Source: Melieria omissa
Taxonomy: Eukaryota; Arthropoda; Insecta; Diptera; Ulidiidae
Assembly: GCA_963971225.1 (NCBI GenBank)
Contig: OZ020270.1
Location: 67,400,932-67,464,931 of the forward strand
Length of the DNA stretch: 64,000 nt
Reading direction: 5' to 3'
Position numbers and translations under genes: made by a program. Below, one piece after another: positions 42,903-53,818 of the stretch (positions within the stretch are counted from its first letter, which is position 1; every line of letters begins with the position of its first letter). The notes beneath the pieces were generated by a model. It did no database searches. It was not told where the DNA came from and was given only the letters and a program-made list of their open reading frames with translations.

Positions 42903-43390
42903 CACCCATACCTCACTTTGCGTCGTGGTTACGTTCCAAAAAAACACGACGCAAATTGAAACGACGCAAAGTGAATTATGATTTCCTATAGCAAACCATG
43001 TAAAGATCGAAGATAGGTTCCAGGGTTACGAAAATACTACTTTTTAAAAAGAAAATTGAACAAAGTAAACATTTAAAAAACAAAAATAACATAAAATTTT
43101 ATTACATTCATACAAAAAACAAAAAAAAACAAATTTTAATTAAAACAAAATAAAATATTCAATTAATTTATAAAAACAAAATAAAAATTAATCACTGTCT
43201 GATGAGTCCATAATGGCTGTTGTCGTAAGTCGGCTTTCTTTCACAAAAGTTAGAAAGGGAATCCCCGAGTTTTGATGGCATGGCGTAATTAGAAACAAAA
43301 GACGTGCTATCTTTTAGAAAAAAAAGACGACGACGGCGCACAGTGAAAATTAGTACTAATTCAGCAGCGACGCAAAGCGAGGTATTGGTG
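42903..43390. mobile_element. TA-target MITE, 488 bp
   Basis: Ends CACCCATACCTCACTTTGCG and, inverted, CGCAAAGCGAGGTATTGGTG, flanked by TA (42901-42902, 43391-43392). The interior is A-rich and non-coding. It splits the P-family terminus within the first 20 bases. Confidence 0.85.
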
Positions 43391-43457
43391 TATACAGAAG
43401 GCGCATCTGAAATAATTTTGCGATTTCATTTCAGACGCGGGAATTGATGTACACGCA

Positions 43458-44037
43458 CAAGGTATATTAACAAGGTACGCTAGGCTGGGAGCGGCAGTTT
43501 TAAATGTCTCTCTTCACCCTCTTATTCGTGAACGGTTGCTCTTTTTGTAGAATAAAGAACCTACTACTACTATACAAATGAAAGAATGAAATAAATTGAA
43601 ATTGAAAATTTTATGTGCTGGCAATTTGTGCGAAATTTTATGTTATTTTCCTAATTCTGTTCAGCTTGCTGAAGAAGTAAAACAACTTTATTTTAATGTA
43701 GAATGTATCGTAGAATAAGGAACTTAAACAAACATTTAAAACAAAAACAATTGAGAAAAAGATTTTACGTAAATAAAAAACATTTTTATTTTTGAATGGG
43801 CAAACAATGTATAAGACATTCAGCAACTCTATAACAATTAATACCAAATTATCTTTGTGGCGTTCTATTAAAACTAACTAATTATAACATTTGTCCTACA
43901 TAAACGCAGTTTTAGAGTTTGAGGAACAAATACAAAAAGATGCAACCAACAATGCATTCCTAACAAAAAGCAACTCTGATTTGGCCCCCTAATTTTCACG
44001 GCTCTCTGAGTCTGGCGTACCCTGTTAATATATCTTG
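43458..44037. mobile_element. TIR element with 9-bp target duplication, 580 bp
   Basis: Ends CAAGGTATATTAACAAGGTA and, inverted, CCTGTTAATATATCTTG, flanked by GTACACGCA (43449-43457, 44038-44046). The duplication length suggests a Mutator-like element, or 8 bp for a hAT/P type if the first G is chance. Non-coding. Confidence 0.8.
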
Positions 44038-44170
44038 GTACACGCATAGATTGGATGGCTTTATTCTCATTTCAACAACAACATGCAATGTTGTTGCTTT
44101 CCGCAGCAAGTCAGTTTGGCTTTACTCGTGCGCATTGAAATGGTGGTTGATTTGGCAAACAGCGTTGCCT

Positions 44171-44552
44171 CATGAAGAAAAAATTTTTAACCAGGAACAA
44201 AAATAAAAATAACCAAAATGTAACAAAAATAACCAGAACGTTTATTTGACACAAACAAAATAAATAACTCGTACAAAACCTTCAAGATTTAAGCAACATT
44301 TAAAAGGCTTTTAAAAACATGTAGATGTGTGTGTGACATAAAATAAATAATTAACACGTTCACGTACAGTAAAACTTTTAGTGAGCTGCAAATTAATTGT
44401 TGACTATTTTTTAAACATAGTTATCGATTTAAACAATGCTGTTTACTTTTTTACGAGAAACAGCAATGGCTATGAGTTGCCACTATATATCAATATTTTG
44501 CCACTCCCAATAATATTGTGCTCGTTGATATTTAATACTACGTTTACATTGA
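44171..44552. other. AT-rich spacer
   Basis: Contains AAATAACCA repeats near 44200-44245. No gene recognised. Its right edge abuts the truncated R1-like RT. Confidence 0.4.
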
Positions 44553-45305
44553 GCCACCAGAGACCTCGTACCGCTGTACGCCTGAATCTGTATCATACAG
44601 CAGTACTCTGTTGCTGAAATAACTGCAAATTAACCGCTGCAGATATGCTGGTACTTTAAAGTGCTGTAGTGCACTTTTGATGTGGCTCCAGTTTGCCGAG
44701 TTAAAGGCGTTTTTCACGTCCAATGTGACGACAGCGCAGTACATTTTTGTGCCGCCTAGCCAGCGTTTGCCGCTTTTAGCTTTGCGTGCTATGTTCATTA
44801 CTGCCCGGATTGCGTCTACTGTGGATCGTGCTCGTCGGAAGCCGTATTGTTGACAGCCCATCTGGTTTTTCTAGCGTGTCCTGTAGTCTGTCACAGATGA
44901 TTCTTTCTAGCACTTTGTCCATTGTGTCCAGCATGCAAAGCGGCCGGTATGAGGATGGATGGTCTGGCTGTTTGCCTGGCTTCAGCAATAGCACTAGCCT
45001 CTGCTGCTTCCATTTATCGGGAAAGACCCCTTCTTTCAGGCATGCATCATACATTTTGGCGAACACGTCTGTTTTGCACGCCTTGTAGTTAAAGAGAAGT
45101 TCTGCTCGGGTCGGCAGGTTTCTGCCGCACTGCAGCCTTCTGCGTGCATTGTGGCATCTTTTTCTAGCATCAGCTATCTCTTCGTTCCACCAATACACGG
45201 GTTTTCTGCCCCCCTTGTTTATTCTTCTGGGCATAGCTGCGTCGCAAGCTCTCGTGAGCCTGTTCGCCACGTTTTCTACTGTAATGTGTTTGGTGTCCGG
45301 TCTTG
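44553..45305 (-). pseudogene. R1-like LINE RT N-terminal half
   Basis: Reads KHITVENVANRLTRACDAAM, then PVYWWNEEIADARKRCHNAR, then (after an internal loss) DACLKEGVFPDKWKQQRLVL, LLKPGKQPDHPSSYRPLCML, QQYGFRRARSTVDAIRAVMN and VTLDVKNAFNSANWSHIKSA (first catalytic Asp block). It stops at RYEVSGG, just before the GVPQGS motif. A frameshift lies near 44860. Belongs to the ORF2 begun at 54530. Confidence 0.82.
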
Positions 45306-45520
45306 TTCAAAGCCACAAGACTAAGGCTGATCAAAGACGCTCGACAGTCAAACTGGAGCGAAACTTTTGGAGTTCAAGAGACAGAGCTTGATTTGCTTGA
45401 ACTAACTTTATTTTCGGTTTTTACCCTTATTTATACTAAATTTCTTAACGCTAACTAATGCAATTGCAAGTGGCATTGAGTTCCCACGAATGCACCCAGT
45501 AACTCCAGACATTCGTAACA
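45306..45520 (-). repeat. Putative solo LTR, 215 bp
   Basis: Minus strand TGTTACGAATGTCTGGAG ... GTGGCTTTGAACA, with a TATA-like AGTATAAATAAGG followed by AATAAAG, the order expected inside an LTR. The start resembles the Gypsy LTR ends here (CGTAACA). The target duplication is not clear. It interrupts the R1-like LINE between endonuclease and RT. Confidence 0.6.
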
Positions 45521-45724
45521 GTTCAAAATTTTCTGGTGTTAGCAATTGATTCTCCCAAAGCATTACGTGTCGTTGGCTGGTAACCAAACACGGGTATTGG
45601 CTTTATGCTTGGCTATGCGCAAAGTGTGCGAAAGTGTTAAGCATACGGTCGTGTACGCGTTGTTGTTGTAGCACGGCGCGAAGTGGCGCTGCTGTTATTG
45701 ATTACTGTGATAATGATTGTAGCG
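45521..45724 (-). pseudogene. R1-like LINE linker between endonuclease and RT
   Basis: Short piece of ORF2 between the LINE insertion and the solo LTR. No domain recognised; a minus-strand frame ending ENQLLTPENFE is compatible with the region before RT. Confidence 0.4.
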
Positions 45725-46255
45725 ATAAAATGCAACGAACACCGACATCATCAAATGCTGCCAAAAGGAAAGTGTCCGAGGCTGTGTCTCCTGAACCATC
45801 GTTGCAAGATGTCATGAGGGCCATTCATGGCATTGAAGTAAACTTCAATAAATAACTTGGAGGTTTAGCATCAAAAGAGGACATTAACAAACTTAAGGAA
45901 TCTATTGGTGAGCAAATTGAAAAGCTACGAGAAGAAAACCAACAAAGGCTGAGAGATGAACTATCGCAATTGAAAGCGGAAAGGGAAATAGACCGGAAGG
46001 AAATAGAGCGGCTCGTGAGTCAAAACAAACGAAAGAAATTAGTAATTAAAGGTTTGCCAAAAGGATCATCACCGGCAAAGGCCGTTAAAACACTGTGTAG
46101 AGAGCAGCTTAATTTACAAAATATAGTAGTCAAAGAAGCTTTTAAAATAGCCGGAAGAGACGATAATATTAATATAATAGCGGAGTTCGAGTCAGTAAAC
46201 ATGGTAGGAGAAATTTTAAAAAGTGCGAAAAGGCTTAAAGGCACTAAGATTTTGG

Positions 46256-48535
46256 TTTTTTTTTTTTTTAACAGGAACAAACGCGCAGGGGATGACCCCT
46301 ATTAATGCGAAGCATTGCGTTGGTTCAGGAAGGATATAAAGATTAGGAGATAGGGTTATGAGTGAAGTGTTTATGGACTCTTGCCTTGAACCCATCGAGA
46401 TCATAAGTGCTGCGGAAAATATCCGCAGGGAGACCATTCCACAACCGTGCTGTACGGGCCAGAAACGAACTTTCCCTGTAGTGCGTAGTGCGCTGGAACA
46501 TCGTTTCGACGTGGAATGCATGGGCGCCAGTGTTCAAACGGGTTGCCCGTGGGAATACCCGGAGTGATGGCATCAAGCTGCTCATCTCCACTGAGCAATT
46601 ACCGAAAAAGTATCGGTAGAATAACACCACACATGCCACGTTTCGACGATGCTCCAAGGAGTCAATAGAGCTGGATGCCCTACTGTCCCCTATAAGTTTA
46701 ATCGCACGGTTTTGCACCCGATCCAGGAGCTCCAAATGGGTTTTTGAAGCCCCTGCCCATAGGTGCGAGTTAAACTCCATTTTAGGTCGGATATAGGTGG
46801 TGTAAATAATGCGGAGATCAGACGGAGTGAAATATTGTTTGTAGGTCGCTATTAAGTGTGTCATTCATACGGCGCCGTTCTCTCTCAATCTCCACAGAGC
46901 TGGGACGCTTTGTGAAAGAGTATGAATGACAAATGGTGCTGTCATCCGCAAACGAGTAGATGGGATTCTTCGTCGACGACAACAGGTCGTTGATGAAGAT
47001 CAGGAAGAGGGTTGGAGAAAGGACCAAACCCTGCGGCACTCCCGCGATAAGGGAATGCTTTCCCGAGGCTATGCCGTCTATTACAACACGAATAGAGCGA
47101 TCATAGAGGAAGCTCGTTATCCAACGAGAGAAGATACTACCGACGCCATAGACAATCAATTTTGACACGAGTGCTTTATGCCACACTCGGTCAATGGCCT
47201 TGGAAATATCCAATGCAACAACCTTGCTTTCACCGAGGTTTAGAATGCTATGGTTCCATTTCTCGGTGAGGACCGCCATAAGGTCTCCCGTTGATCGTTG
47301 TCTTCGGAAGCCGTATTGGCGGTCACTTAGCAGTCTATTGTGCTCCAGATACTTCACAAGGTTGAAGTTTACAATGCTTTCCATTACTTTGGAAAGCACC
47401 GAACAGATTGCTATAGGTCGGTAGTTCGCAGGGTCAGTAGTCTTGCCTTTTTTAGGAACTGGTTGAACATTTGCTACCTTCCAGCATGTCGGAAATACAC
47501 CTGTGGTGTATGACATGAAAAGTTTGCGTAATGGACAAGCCAGCGAAGTAGCGCACTTTTGCAAAACAAGGGCTGGAATGCCGTCCGGCCCTGAAGCCTT
47601 ATTTACATCGAGATTTGCAAGCACTCTTTTAACTACCCGTGTCCGAAAATGAATTTCTGGCATAGAGCAAGATACGTTCTTGACTACGGGTAGTGGTTGA
47701 TCGCTGGGGGGCAGAGAGGAATTCTCTGCAAAAATTTTAGCCAACAAATTAGCTTTATCCACCAAGTGAATGATGATTTGATCATTGTTAAGGAGAGTTG
47801 GAATTGAAGACGATGTTTGATTCTTCACCTTCTTAACGAATGACCAAAAGTTCTTACTACCACGCTGGCATTGAAGAACTTTTTTCCTTTGGCGCTGTTC
47901 GTGCAGAAACTTTTGGCGCTTTAGGATGGCATTGCATCGATTTCTAGGCTGTTTACGCAGCTGTTCAGTGGCGGCATTTTTATTTGCCTGCCATGTTCTG
48001 AAAGCTTCCTCTTTGGACCTGACAGCAATTCTGCATGTCTCATTAAACCAGATATTGTCCTTGGGTTTAATGCAAACCAGCTTATTAGGGATGAAGGACC
48101 GCATTCCTAATAATATAATTTCTTCAACCATTTTGGCTGCGGCATTTATGTTTCTATCAAGAAAACACAATTTCCAATTGAAGTGGCTGAAAAAATCGTT
48201 AACTCCACTCCAGTTAGCTTTATCATACTTCCACATTAAGCGCTTCGGGGCTAAAGGCGAAGCATTGCGGATAGAAGAGTATGAAAAAGACGCCAAAATG
48301 GTGCAATGGTCCGAGTTTCCAAGAGGTGCGTGCATTTCAACATCATATTTTTCATGATGTGAAGTGAGACAAAGGTCTAGAGTATTGAGAGCTTGCCCCT
48401 CAACGCAGGGGATATGCGTTGGTTCATGCACTGTTTGAGTCAAGTTATTAGACTCGGCAAAGAGCTCGACAAATAAGCCTTCAGGAGTTGAGAAAGACTT
48501 GAGTACAGACAAGCTAAACAACAAAAGAGCTTTGT
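46256..48535 (-). mobile_element. CR1-like LINE, 5'-truncated and internally deleted
   Basis: The 3' end lies at the T-run 46256-46269 (a poly-A tail on the minus strand). The 5' end is near 48535, within the endonuclease. Target duplication not resolved. Inserted in ORF1 of the plus-strand LINE. Confidence 0.75.
46343..48524 (-). pseudogene. CR1-like endonuclease (end) and reverse transcriptase
   Basis: 48524 to 48290 is the end of an APE endonuclease (LDLCLTSHHEKYDVEMHAPL, GNSDHCTILASF). RT follows: NKASGPDGIPALVLQKC, NYRPIAICSVLSKVMESIV, QYGFRRQRSTGDLMAVL, VALDISKAIDRVWHKAL, AGVPQGLVLSPTLFLIFIND and the catalytic SFADDSTI. At about 46862 a deletion with frameshift removes the thumb region, after which 46862-46343 gives the C-terminal part (IRPKMEFNSHLWAGASKTHL, ARLWNGLPADIF). 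Some 750 codons of homology in total. Not functional because of the deletion and lost 5' end. Confidence 0.88.
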
Positions 48536-48557
48536 TACAATTAAAACAGGATATCTA

Positions 48558-49105
48558 TCAGGTGTACAAGTAGAAAACCGCCGTTTTCCACTGGGTGGTG
48601 CCACCTTTGGAAATCGGTGAGAGAATTCCGATCAGAAACATCACATGGCAAGCTAAGATATCGGTTAACAACTCCACATCATCTCGCTTGTTTATTCTTA
48701 TTGTCCATTTTTTTGTTGGTGCGTGAAGATGTCGAAATTCGAACCGAATAAGCGTCATTTGCGGGAGATTTTGCTTTTCGCGTTTCATTCGAAAAAATCT
48801 GCAGCTGAAGCGCGTCGAATGATTGTAGCAACTTATAGTGAGTCGTGTATCAGTGAAAGAACATGTCGAGAATGGTTCGTGAAATTCAAAAATGGTGATT
48901 ATGACGTGAAAGACAAGGATCGGCCGGGTCCCGTGAAAAAGTTTGAAGATGCAGCTTTGGAGACTCTGTTGGATGAAGATTCTTGTCAGACGCAACAAGA
49001 ACTCGCGGATTCTTTGGGTGTGACTCAGCAATCCATTTCCCTTGCTATACGCAATAAAGCCTCAAATTATGAAAAAAAACGGCGGTTTTCTACTTGTACA
49101 CCCAA
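48558..49105 (+). mobile_element. Mariner deletion derivative, 548 bp
   Basis: Ends TCAGGTGTACAAGTAGAAAA and, inverted, TTTTCTACTTGTACACCCAA, flanked by TA (48556-48557, 49106-49107). It retains only the 5' part of the transposase. Confidence 0.88.
48729..49105 (+). pseudogene. Mariner transposase N-terminal half, open frame
   Basis: ATG at 48729: MSKFEPNKRHLREILLFAF, KSAAEARRMIVATYSESCIS, ERTCREWFVKFKNGDYDVKD, then the second helix-turn-helix TQQELADSLGVTQQSISLAI. The frame is open for about 120 codons and runs into the right terminal repeat; the whole DD34D catalytic domain is deleted. It could still encode a DNA-binding-only protein. Confidence 0.85.
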
Positions 49106-51047
49106 TATGTTTTTAACCAATCGCATAAGATAATTGTTAGGAACGATAGAATCTGTATAGAAAAGAAGTGGATGGCTTTTAATGAAAATAAAATTTTAGT
49201 TTATAATGGCCAAACTGCTGAAAAGTTTTTAGCTGAAATTTTCGGTAGAGATTTTCCTAAATTTAATTTAAACTATAGATATCTGTTAGAAAAGAGTCAA
49301 TCAAAAAACTAAATAATAAACAGGCTCAACTGAATGAATTGAATGTGAAAAGTAAAAGTGACACACAGGAAGAAAAAACAACTATTGATCATCACATTTT
49401 AAAGATTCTAGCTTACAATGTTCACGGGTTAAGCAATAAAACTTTGTTTAACGAATTTTTCGATATTATTTAATCGTTTGATGTATTTATACTGTTAGAA
49501 ACTCATGTAGAAGTGGAAAGGTTTGAAGGATATCAAAAATATTTCAAAGGATTCGATTTGAGTTGGACACCTGCAGTTCGTCAAAGAAAGTATGGGCGAG
49601 CCAGTGGAGGAAAACTTTATGGTATTAAGAAAAATTTAGTAAATTTTGAAATTAATCACTCGTTCAAGAACATAGATGGTGTAGAAATAATAGAAATTTC
49701 AGCAGCTGGAAACAAAGTAAATATTATACCACTGTATTTAAGAGGATGTAGTTGGCTTCAAGATTTTAAACTAGTGAAAGAATGTTTTGAACAAAATGAT
49801 TTGTTGAATCCAGTTGTCATAGCAGATTTAAATATACGCATAGGAGAACTTCAAATAGAAATTGATGAATTATTGCAGGGAGATATTGTAGGAGGTAGGG
49901 AAAAAAGACATTCTACAGATAAAGTTATAAATGGAAATGGGAGACAGTTTATTGATTTTTGTGAGGACAATGGGTTTATGGTCATAAACGGAATGTCAAA
50001 TAGTGATGATACTGGGAAATTCACGTTTGTAAGCAGTGTGGGAAATTCAGTAAATGATATTTGTGCGTTGTCAAGAGATATTTTAAAGTATGCACTAGAT
50101 TTTGTTGTGGATGAAAAGGTTTGGTCTGACCACATGCCAATCATACTAACGTTACAGCTAGTGTTAGATGGCCCAGTTAGAGGTAAAAAAGATTTACTAC
50201 CCAAATTACGTTGGGATAGCTCACAAGTTGAGTTGTATAACAGGCGACTTTTAACAGAGTTACAAAAAAGGAAAAATGTAATGGACATCTGTGTTTTAAA
50301 AGATTTTACCGATATTATCAAATCTGCAGCTGTAAGCAAACAAATTGGAAAAACATTAGTGAAAAAATCTGAATGGTTTGACTGGAAATGCCTAGCAGCA
50401 AGAAAGGTTTCTTTAGGCTTGCTTAGAAAATACAACAGAACGCAGAGGAAAGAAGACAGAGAACAATATGCTGTAGCTCAAAGAAAATACAAGAAACAGT
50501 GTGAAGTTAGCAAAAGATCATAATATGAAAATTTAGAACGAGAATTAAACGAAATAAACAATAGCAAAGATTGGTGGAAATTTGCCAAAAAAAATTCGAG
50601 GAGCAAATGAACCCATAAGTGCGGATATTTCACCAGAAGAGTTTAGGCAGTATTTTGAGGAATTGTTAAATCATGCAACCCACGTTAATCAAATACATTA
50701 TGTCAGCCTATTTGTACAAGACGACTTCTTAGACAAACCTATCTCAGCAACAGAAATTTCAAAAATGCTGAATAAGACAAAGGATGGGAAAGCTCCAGGC
50801 TTAGACAAGGTGGCTTACGAATTTTTCAAAAATGGTAATAGTCAATTCCTCAACGAGCTTGCAAAGGCATACACTATGTTATATAACAGTGGAGAAGCTG
50901 ACACGGCATTTGAAACTAGTATAATATTCCCACTTTTCAAAAAAGGCGATAAGTCCCTAGTATCGAATTACAGAGGTATTTCTTTTATGAATTGCATTGC
51001 AAAAATCATGATGGGTATATTAACTGAGAGACTTACAAGTTGGTTGG

Positions 51048-51377
51048 CAGCCGCCGTGGCTCAGTTGGTTAGTGCGCGGTCCAAGCGAGTCGCATGCAGA
51101 GCGACGCTAGTTCGAATTCTACATGTAGTAACACCAAAAAAAAATAACGGGAAACTCCTATTCTCTTTCGGTGGCTGTCCTCTCAGCTGGAAATGGCAAA
51201 CCTCTGAGAGTAAAAATTGCCTATGAAAAAGCTCCCAACCTGCCGTTCGGAACCGGCATAAAACTGTAGGTCCCTTCCACCCGCGTACAAAATTCACACG
51301 CACAACACGGGTGGTTGCGGGAAGCTAGGCCTTAGTCTCGCGTAAGCGGGCTGTCGTGCCAATCAATTATTATTATT
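51048..51377 (+). mobile_element. tRNA-derived SINE, copy 2, 330 bp
   Basis: Same element as 21278-21607, with a clear 17-bp target duplication ACTTACAAGTTGGTTGG (51031-51047, 51378-51394). A-box-like TGGCTCAGTTGGTTAG, B-box-like AGTTCGAATTCT, tail (ATT)n. It interrupts the RT gene of the plus-strand LINE. Confidence 0.92.
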
Positions 51378-51408
51378 ACTTACAAGTTGGTTGGAAAGCA
51401 AAAAGCTA

Positions 51409-52159
51409 TCAGGTGTACAACTTTGCTTCCGCCGTTTTTTTCCAAAATTAAAAGCTTTATTGCGAAAAAGTGCTTACAGATGTATTATTCAAAGTATTGT
51501 CCGTCGCTAGCGACAACTTTCTCCCATCTTTCCGGCAATTTTCGGATCCCGGCTCGAAAAAAGGAGTCCTCTTTTGACGCTATCCATGAAGCAATCCATT
51601 TTTCCAATTCTTCGAAGGATTGAAAATGTTGATCTGCCAGGCCGTGTGCCATCGAACGGAATAGGTGGAAGTCAGAAGGGGCGACATCTGGGGAATACGG
51701 CGGGTGGGGCAAGACTTCCCATTTCAGCGTTTCCAGGTACTTTTTGACCACTTTTGCGACGTGAGGCCGAGCATTGTCGTGTTGGATGATGACTCACCAT
51801 TTTCACTCACCACGAAATCACCATTTTTAAAACGTTGAAACCACTCCCGACACGTTCTTTCACTCAGAGCAGCATCACCGTAAGTTTCTGAGAGCATTCG
51901 ATGCGCTTCAGCTGCATTTTTTTTCGAATTGTAACAGAAAAGTAAAACTTCCCGCAAATGGCGAGAATTGGGCACATAAACGGACATTTTCGAGCGTGAA
52001 TAATACGAAAACAAAAACAACTGTCACTGAAACGGCGATGACAATTCGTTAGGCACTGTCCACACTCACTTTAAAGGCATTACCATCTATGTATTTCAAC
52101 CAGCCTCAGCCGGTACAGCCACCTATCGGAAAACGGCGGAAGCAAAGTTGTACACCTGA
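51409..52159 (-). mobile_element. Mariner deletion derivative, 751 bp
   Basis: Ends TCAGGTGTACAACTTTGCTT and the perfect inverse AAGCAAAGTTGTACACCTGA, flanked by TA (51407-51408, 52160-52161). Long matching ends (over 30 bp with CCGCCGTTTT) suggest it is relatively young. Confidence 0.92.
51485..52020 (-). pseudogene. Mariner transposase, both ends kept, catalytic middle deleted
   Basis: 52020 to 51790 holds the N-terminus (VPNSRHLREVLLFCYNSKKN, ALSERTCREWFQRFKNGDFV). A deletion leads straight to the end of the catalytic domain, in another frame from 51779 to 51485: KYLETLKWEVLPHPPYSPDV, APSDFHLFRSM (third Asp of DD34D), then KLPERWEKVVASDGQYFE, a typical mariner C-terminus. The first two catalytic Asp blocks are lost. 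Confidence 0.88.
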
Positions 52160-53300
52160 TAATTACAGAATTTCAGGCAGGGTTCAGAAAGCAACACTCC
52201 ACAGTAGATAACATATATAATTTAACATCAATAGTTCAAATTAAATCTGCAGAAAAAAGAAAGTGTACGCGTTTTTTGTAGACTTTAAGGCTGCGTTTGA
52301 TAAGGTCCCTAGAAATCTTTTGATCTATAAACTGCATAACTTGGGGATTTCAACTAAGATGGTAAAGTTCATTGAAATTATGTACAAACATACGGAGTCA
52401 GTAATATGGACTGGTAGTGCAATTTCAAATAAATTTGATAATACAACAGGTGTGAGGCAAGGATGTTTGATGTCGCCACTATTATTTTCTAGTTACCTGA
52501 ATGATTTACATGACAGTCTAGGAGGGGGAATTCGGATAGAAGACTTAAATGTGCGATTACTACTATATGCTGATGATATAGTTTTGCTCTCTGATAGTGT
52601 CGAAGATCTGCAAGGAATGATATATAAATTAGAACACTACTGTAATTTGTGGAGCATGGAAGTAAACTTATTAAAATCAGCCATTATGGTTTTTCGACAA
52701 GGAGGCAAGCTAGCAGCTAAAGAAAAATGGAAGTTTAAAGGCCAAAATATTCCGATAACGGCGGAGTACAATTACCTCGGTGTAAAATTGACTCCAAAGT
52801 TAAGTTTTAAGAAACATGTAGAGAATAGAAACAATAGCAAAAAATAGCATAAATGCAACTTGGCGCTCATTTTTAGTAAAAAATAACATCAAACTGTCGT
52901 CTAAATGGAAATTGTTTCTAGCAGTAATCAGGGCTACACAGCGTTATGCTGCGGAAGTCTGGGGCTATGAAATGTTTGAGGAGGTGGACAAAATTCAGTT
53001 TTATTTTTTGAAGAAAATTTTGCATTTACCAACAAACGCACCCTCTTATTGCATTTTATTAGAAACAGACATTCCGAACTGTCATCTTTATACTTTGCGG
53101 CTTCATCTTAGGTACATTTCGAAAACTTTATTTGAGTATGATGACAGCAGATTGCCGCATAGGCTCTCAAAACTTATATTGGAAAGAAAAGTATTCTGGG
53201 TCAAAGCAATTGAAATTTTAAAAGAAAAATGTAATATTAGTTGGGATTACAACATGTTAAGCAGGATAAATTGAAATAGAAACATAGAGTCACTATTATC

Positions 53301-53804
53301 TGTTATGAGTTTGACAAATAGGCAGAAATTGTGGAACAGGGTTTTCAAAAGCGCACGCATATACAAAGAATTAGACCATAACATAGGTAAAAGTTATTTA
53401 AATGACAGTCTCGGGAAACATAAGGTACTGTGGATTTTAAAGGCTAGATGTGATATGATATACCTTGGCGGTCACAGAAATTTAAACTGCACTATTTGTA
53501 ACTTGAACGAGTTAGAAACTTTAACTCATTTTTTGGGTAGGTGTCCAATTTTAAAAAGAATTAGATGTAGATATTTGGGCAGTATGTTCTTAAATGACGA
53601 TGAAATTGTGAATGTGTTAAATGGAATAGGTCTAAATGGTTGGAATTGTCTTGTTTTGTATGTCACTGATGCTTTGAAATACAGGAATTATTGTAAAGTG
53701 AATTATTTTTCCGACAGACGACTTTTTAAAGTCATTGTCGTACATTCATTATTATTGTTATTTGAAAATTTAATAAAGAATCAATTTATCTATCTATCTA
53801 TCTC
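53301..53804 (+). pseudogene. LINE ORF2 C-terminus with Cys motif and 3' tail
   Basis: 53305 onward reads LTNRQKLWNRVFKSARIYKE, then CTICNLNELETLTHFLGRCP, a C-x2-C...H...C arrangement common at the C-terminus of LINE ORF2 proteins. The LINE ends with four ATCT units at about 53786-53804. Confidence 0.7.
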
Positions 53805-53818
53805 TAATGATTGTAGCG

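Larger units (their letters stand above)
42887..44170 (+). mobile_element. P-family terminal fragment, plus orientation, with two nested MITEs
   Basis: Starts CACAGAATAAATAG, continues after a TA MITE with TACAGAAGGCGCATCTGAAA, and after a second element with GGCTTTATTCTCATTTC and GCATTGAAATGGTGGTTGAT. It is the inverted counterpart of 40870-41133. The far end is not defined. Confidence 0.6.
45730..49312 (+). pseudogene. LINE ORF1 (coiled coil, nucleic-acid binding), interrupted
   Basis: ATG at 45730. In-frame TAA at 45853. A coiled coil follows (KLKESIGEQIEKLREENQQR), then KKLVIKGLPKGSSPAKAVKT, likely an RRM-like domain as in many LINE ORF1 proteins. The CR1 LINE interrupts at about 46256. 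The sequence resumes at about 48510 (KLNNKRALLQLKQD), is cut again by a mariner at 48558, and continues with IVRNDRICIEKKWMAFNENK to the stop at 49310. One frameshift near 49130. Confidence 0.75.
49381..53300 (+). pseudogene. LINE ORF2: APE endonuclease and reverse transcriptase, broken
   Basis: Endonuclease: ILAYNVHGLSNKTLFNEFF (Asn of the first APE block), TAA at 49470, FILLETHVEVERF, PVVIADLNIR (usual GDFN altered), WSDHMPIIL (SDH present). A frameshift lies near 50580. RT: KTKDGKAPGLDKVAYEFFKN, FPLFKKGDKSLVSNYRGISF, [SINE and mariner], FQAGFRKQHSTVDNIYNLTS, FFVDFKAAFDKVPRNLLIYK, GVRQGCLMSPLLF and LLYADDIVLLS (YADD). After a frameshift at 52840 the thumb and C-terminal region follow. The alteration in the endonuclease and the stops mark it as dead. 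Confidence 0.85.
45725..53804 (+). mobile_element. Full-length-type APE LINE (plus strand), with CR1, two mariner and SINE insertions
   Basis: A 14-bp duplication TAATGATTGTAGCG flanks it (45711-45724, 53805-53818). It starts five bases before the ORF1 ATG and ends in (ATCT)n after AATAAAGAATCAATTT. ORF1, endonuclease, RT and a C-terminal Cys-rich motif are in order. Nested: CR1-like LINE 46256-48535, mariner 48558-49105, SINE 51048-51377, mariner 51409-52159. The clade is not assigned with confidence. Confidence 0.88.

Noticed and set aside
45306..45520. Exact target duplication for the solo LTR
   Set aside because: GAAC/AAGA flanks do not match; the LTR call rests on TG...CA ends, TATA and AATAAA order only.
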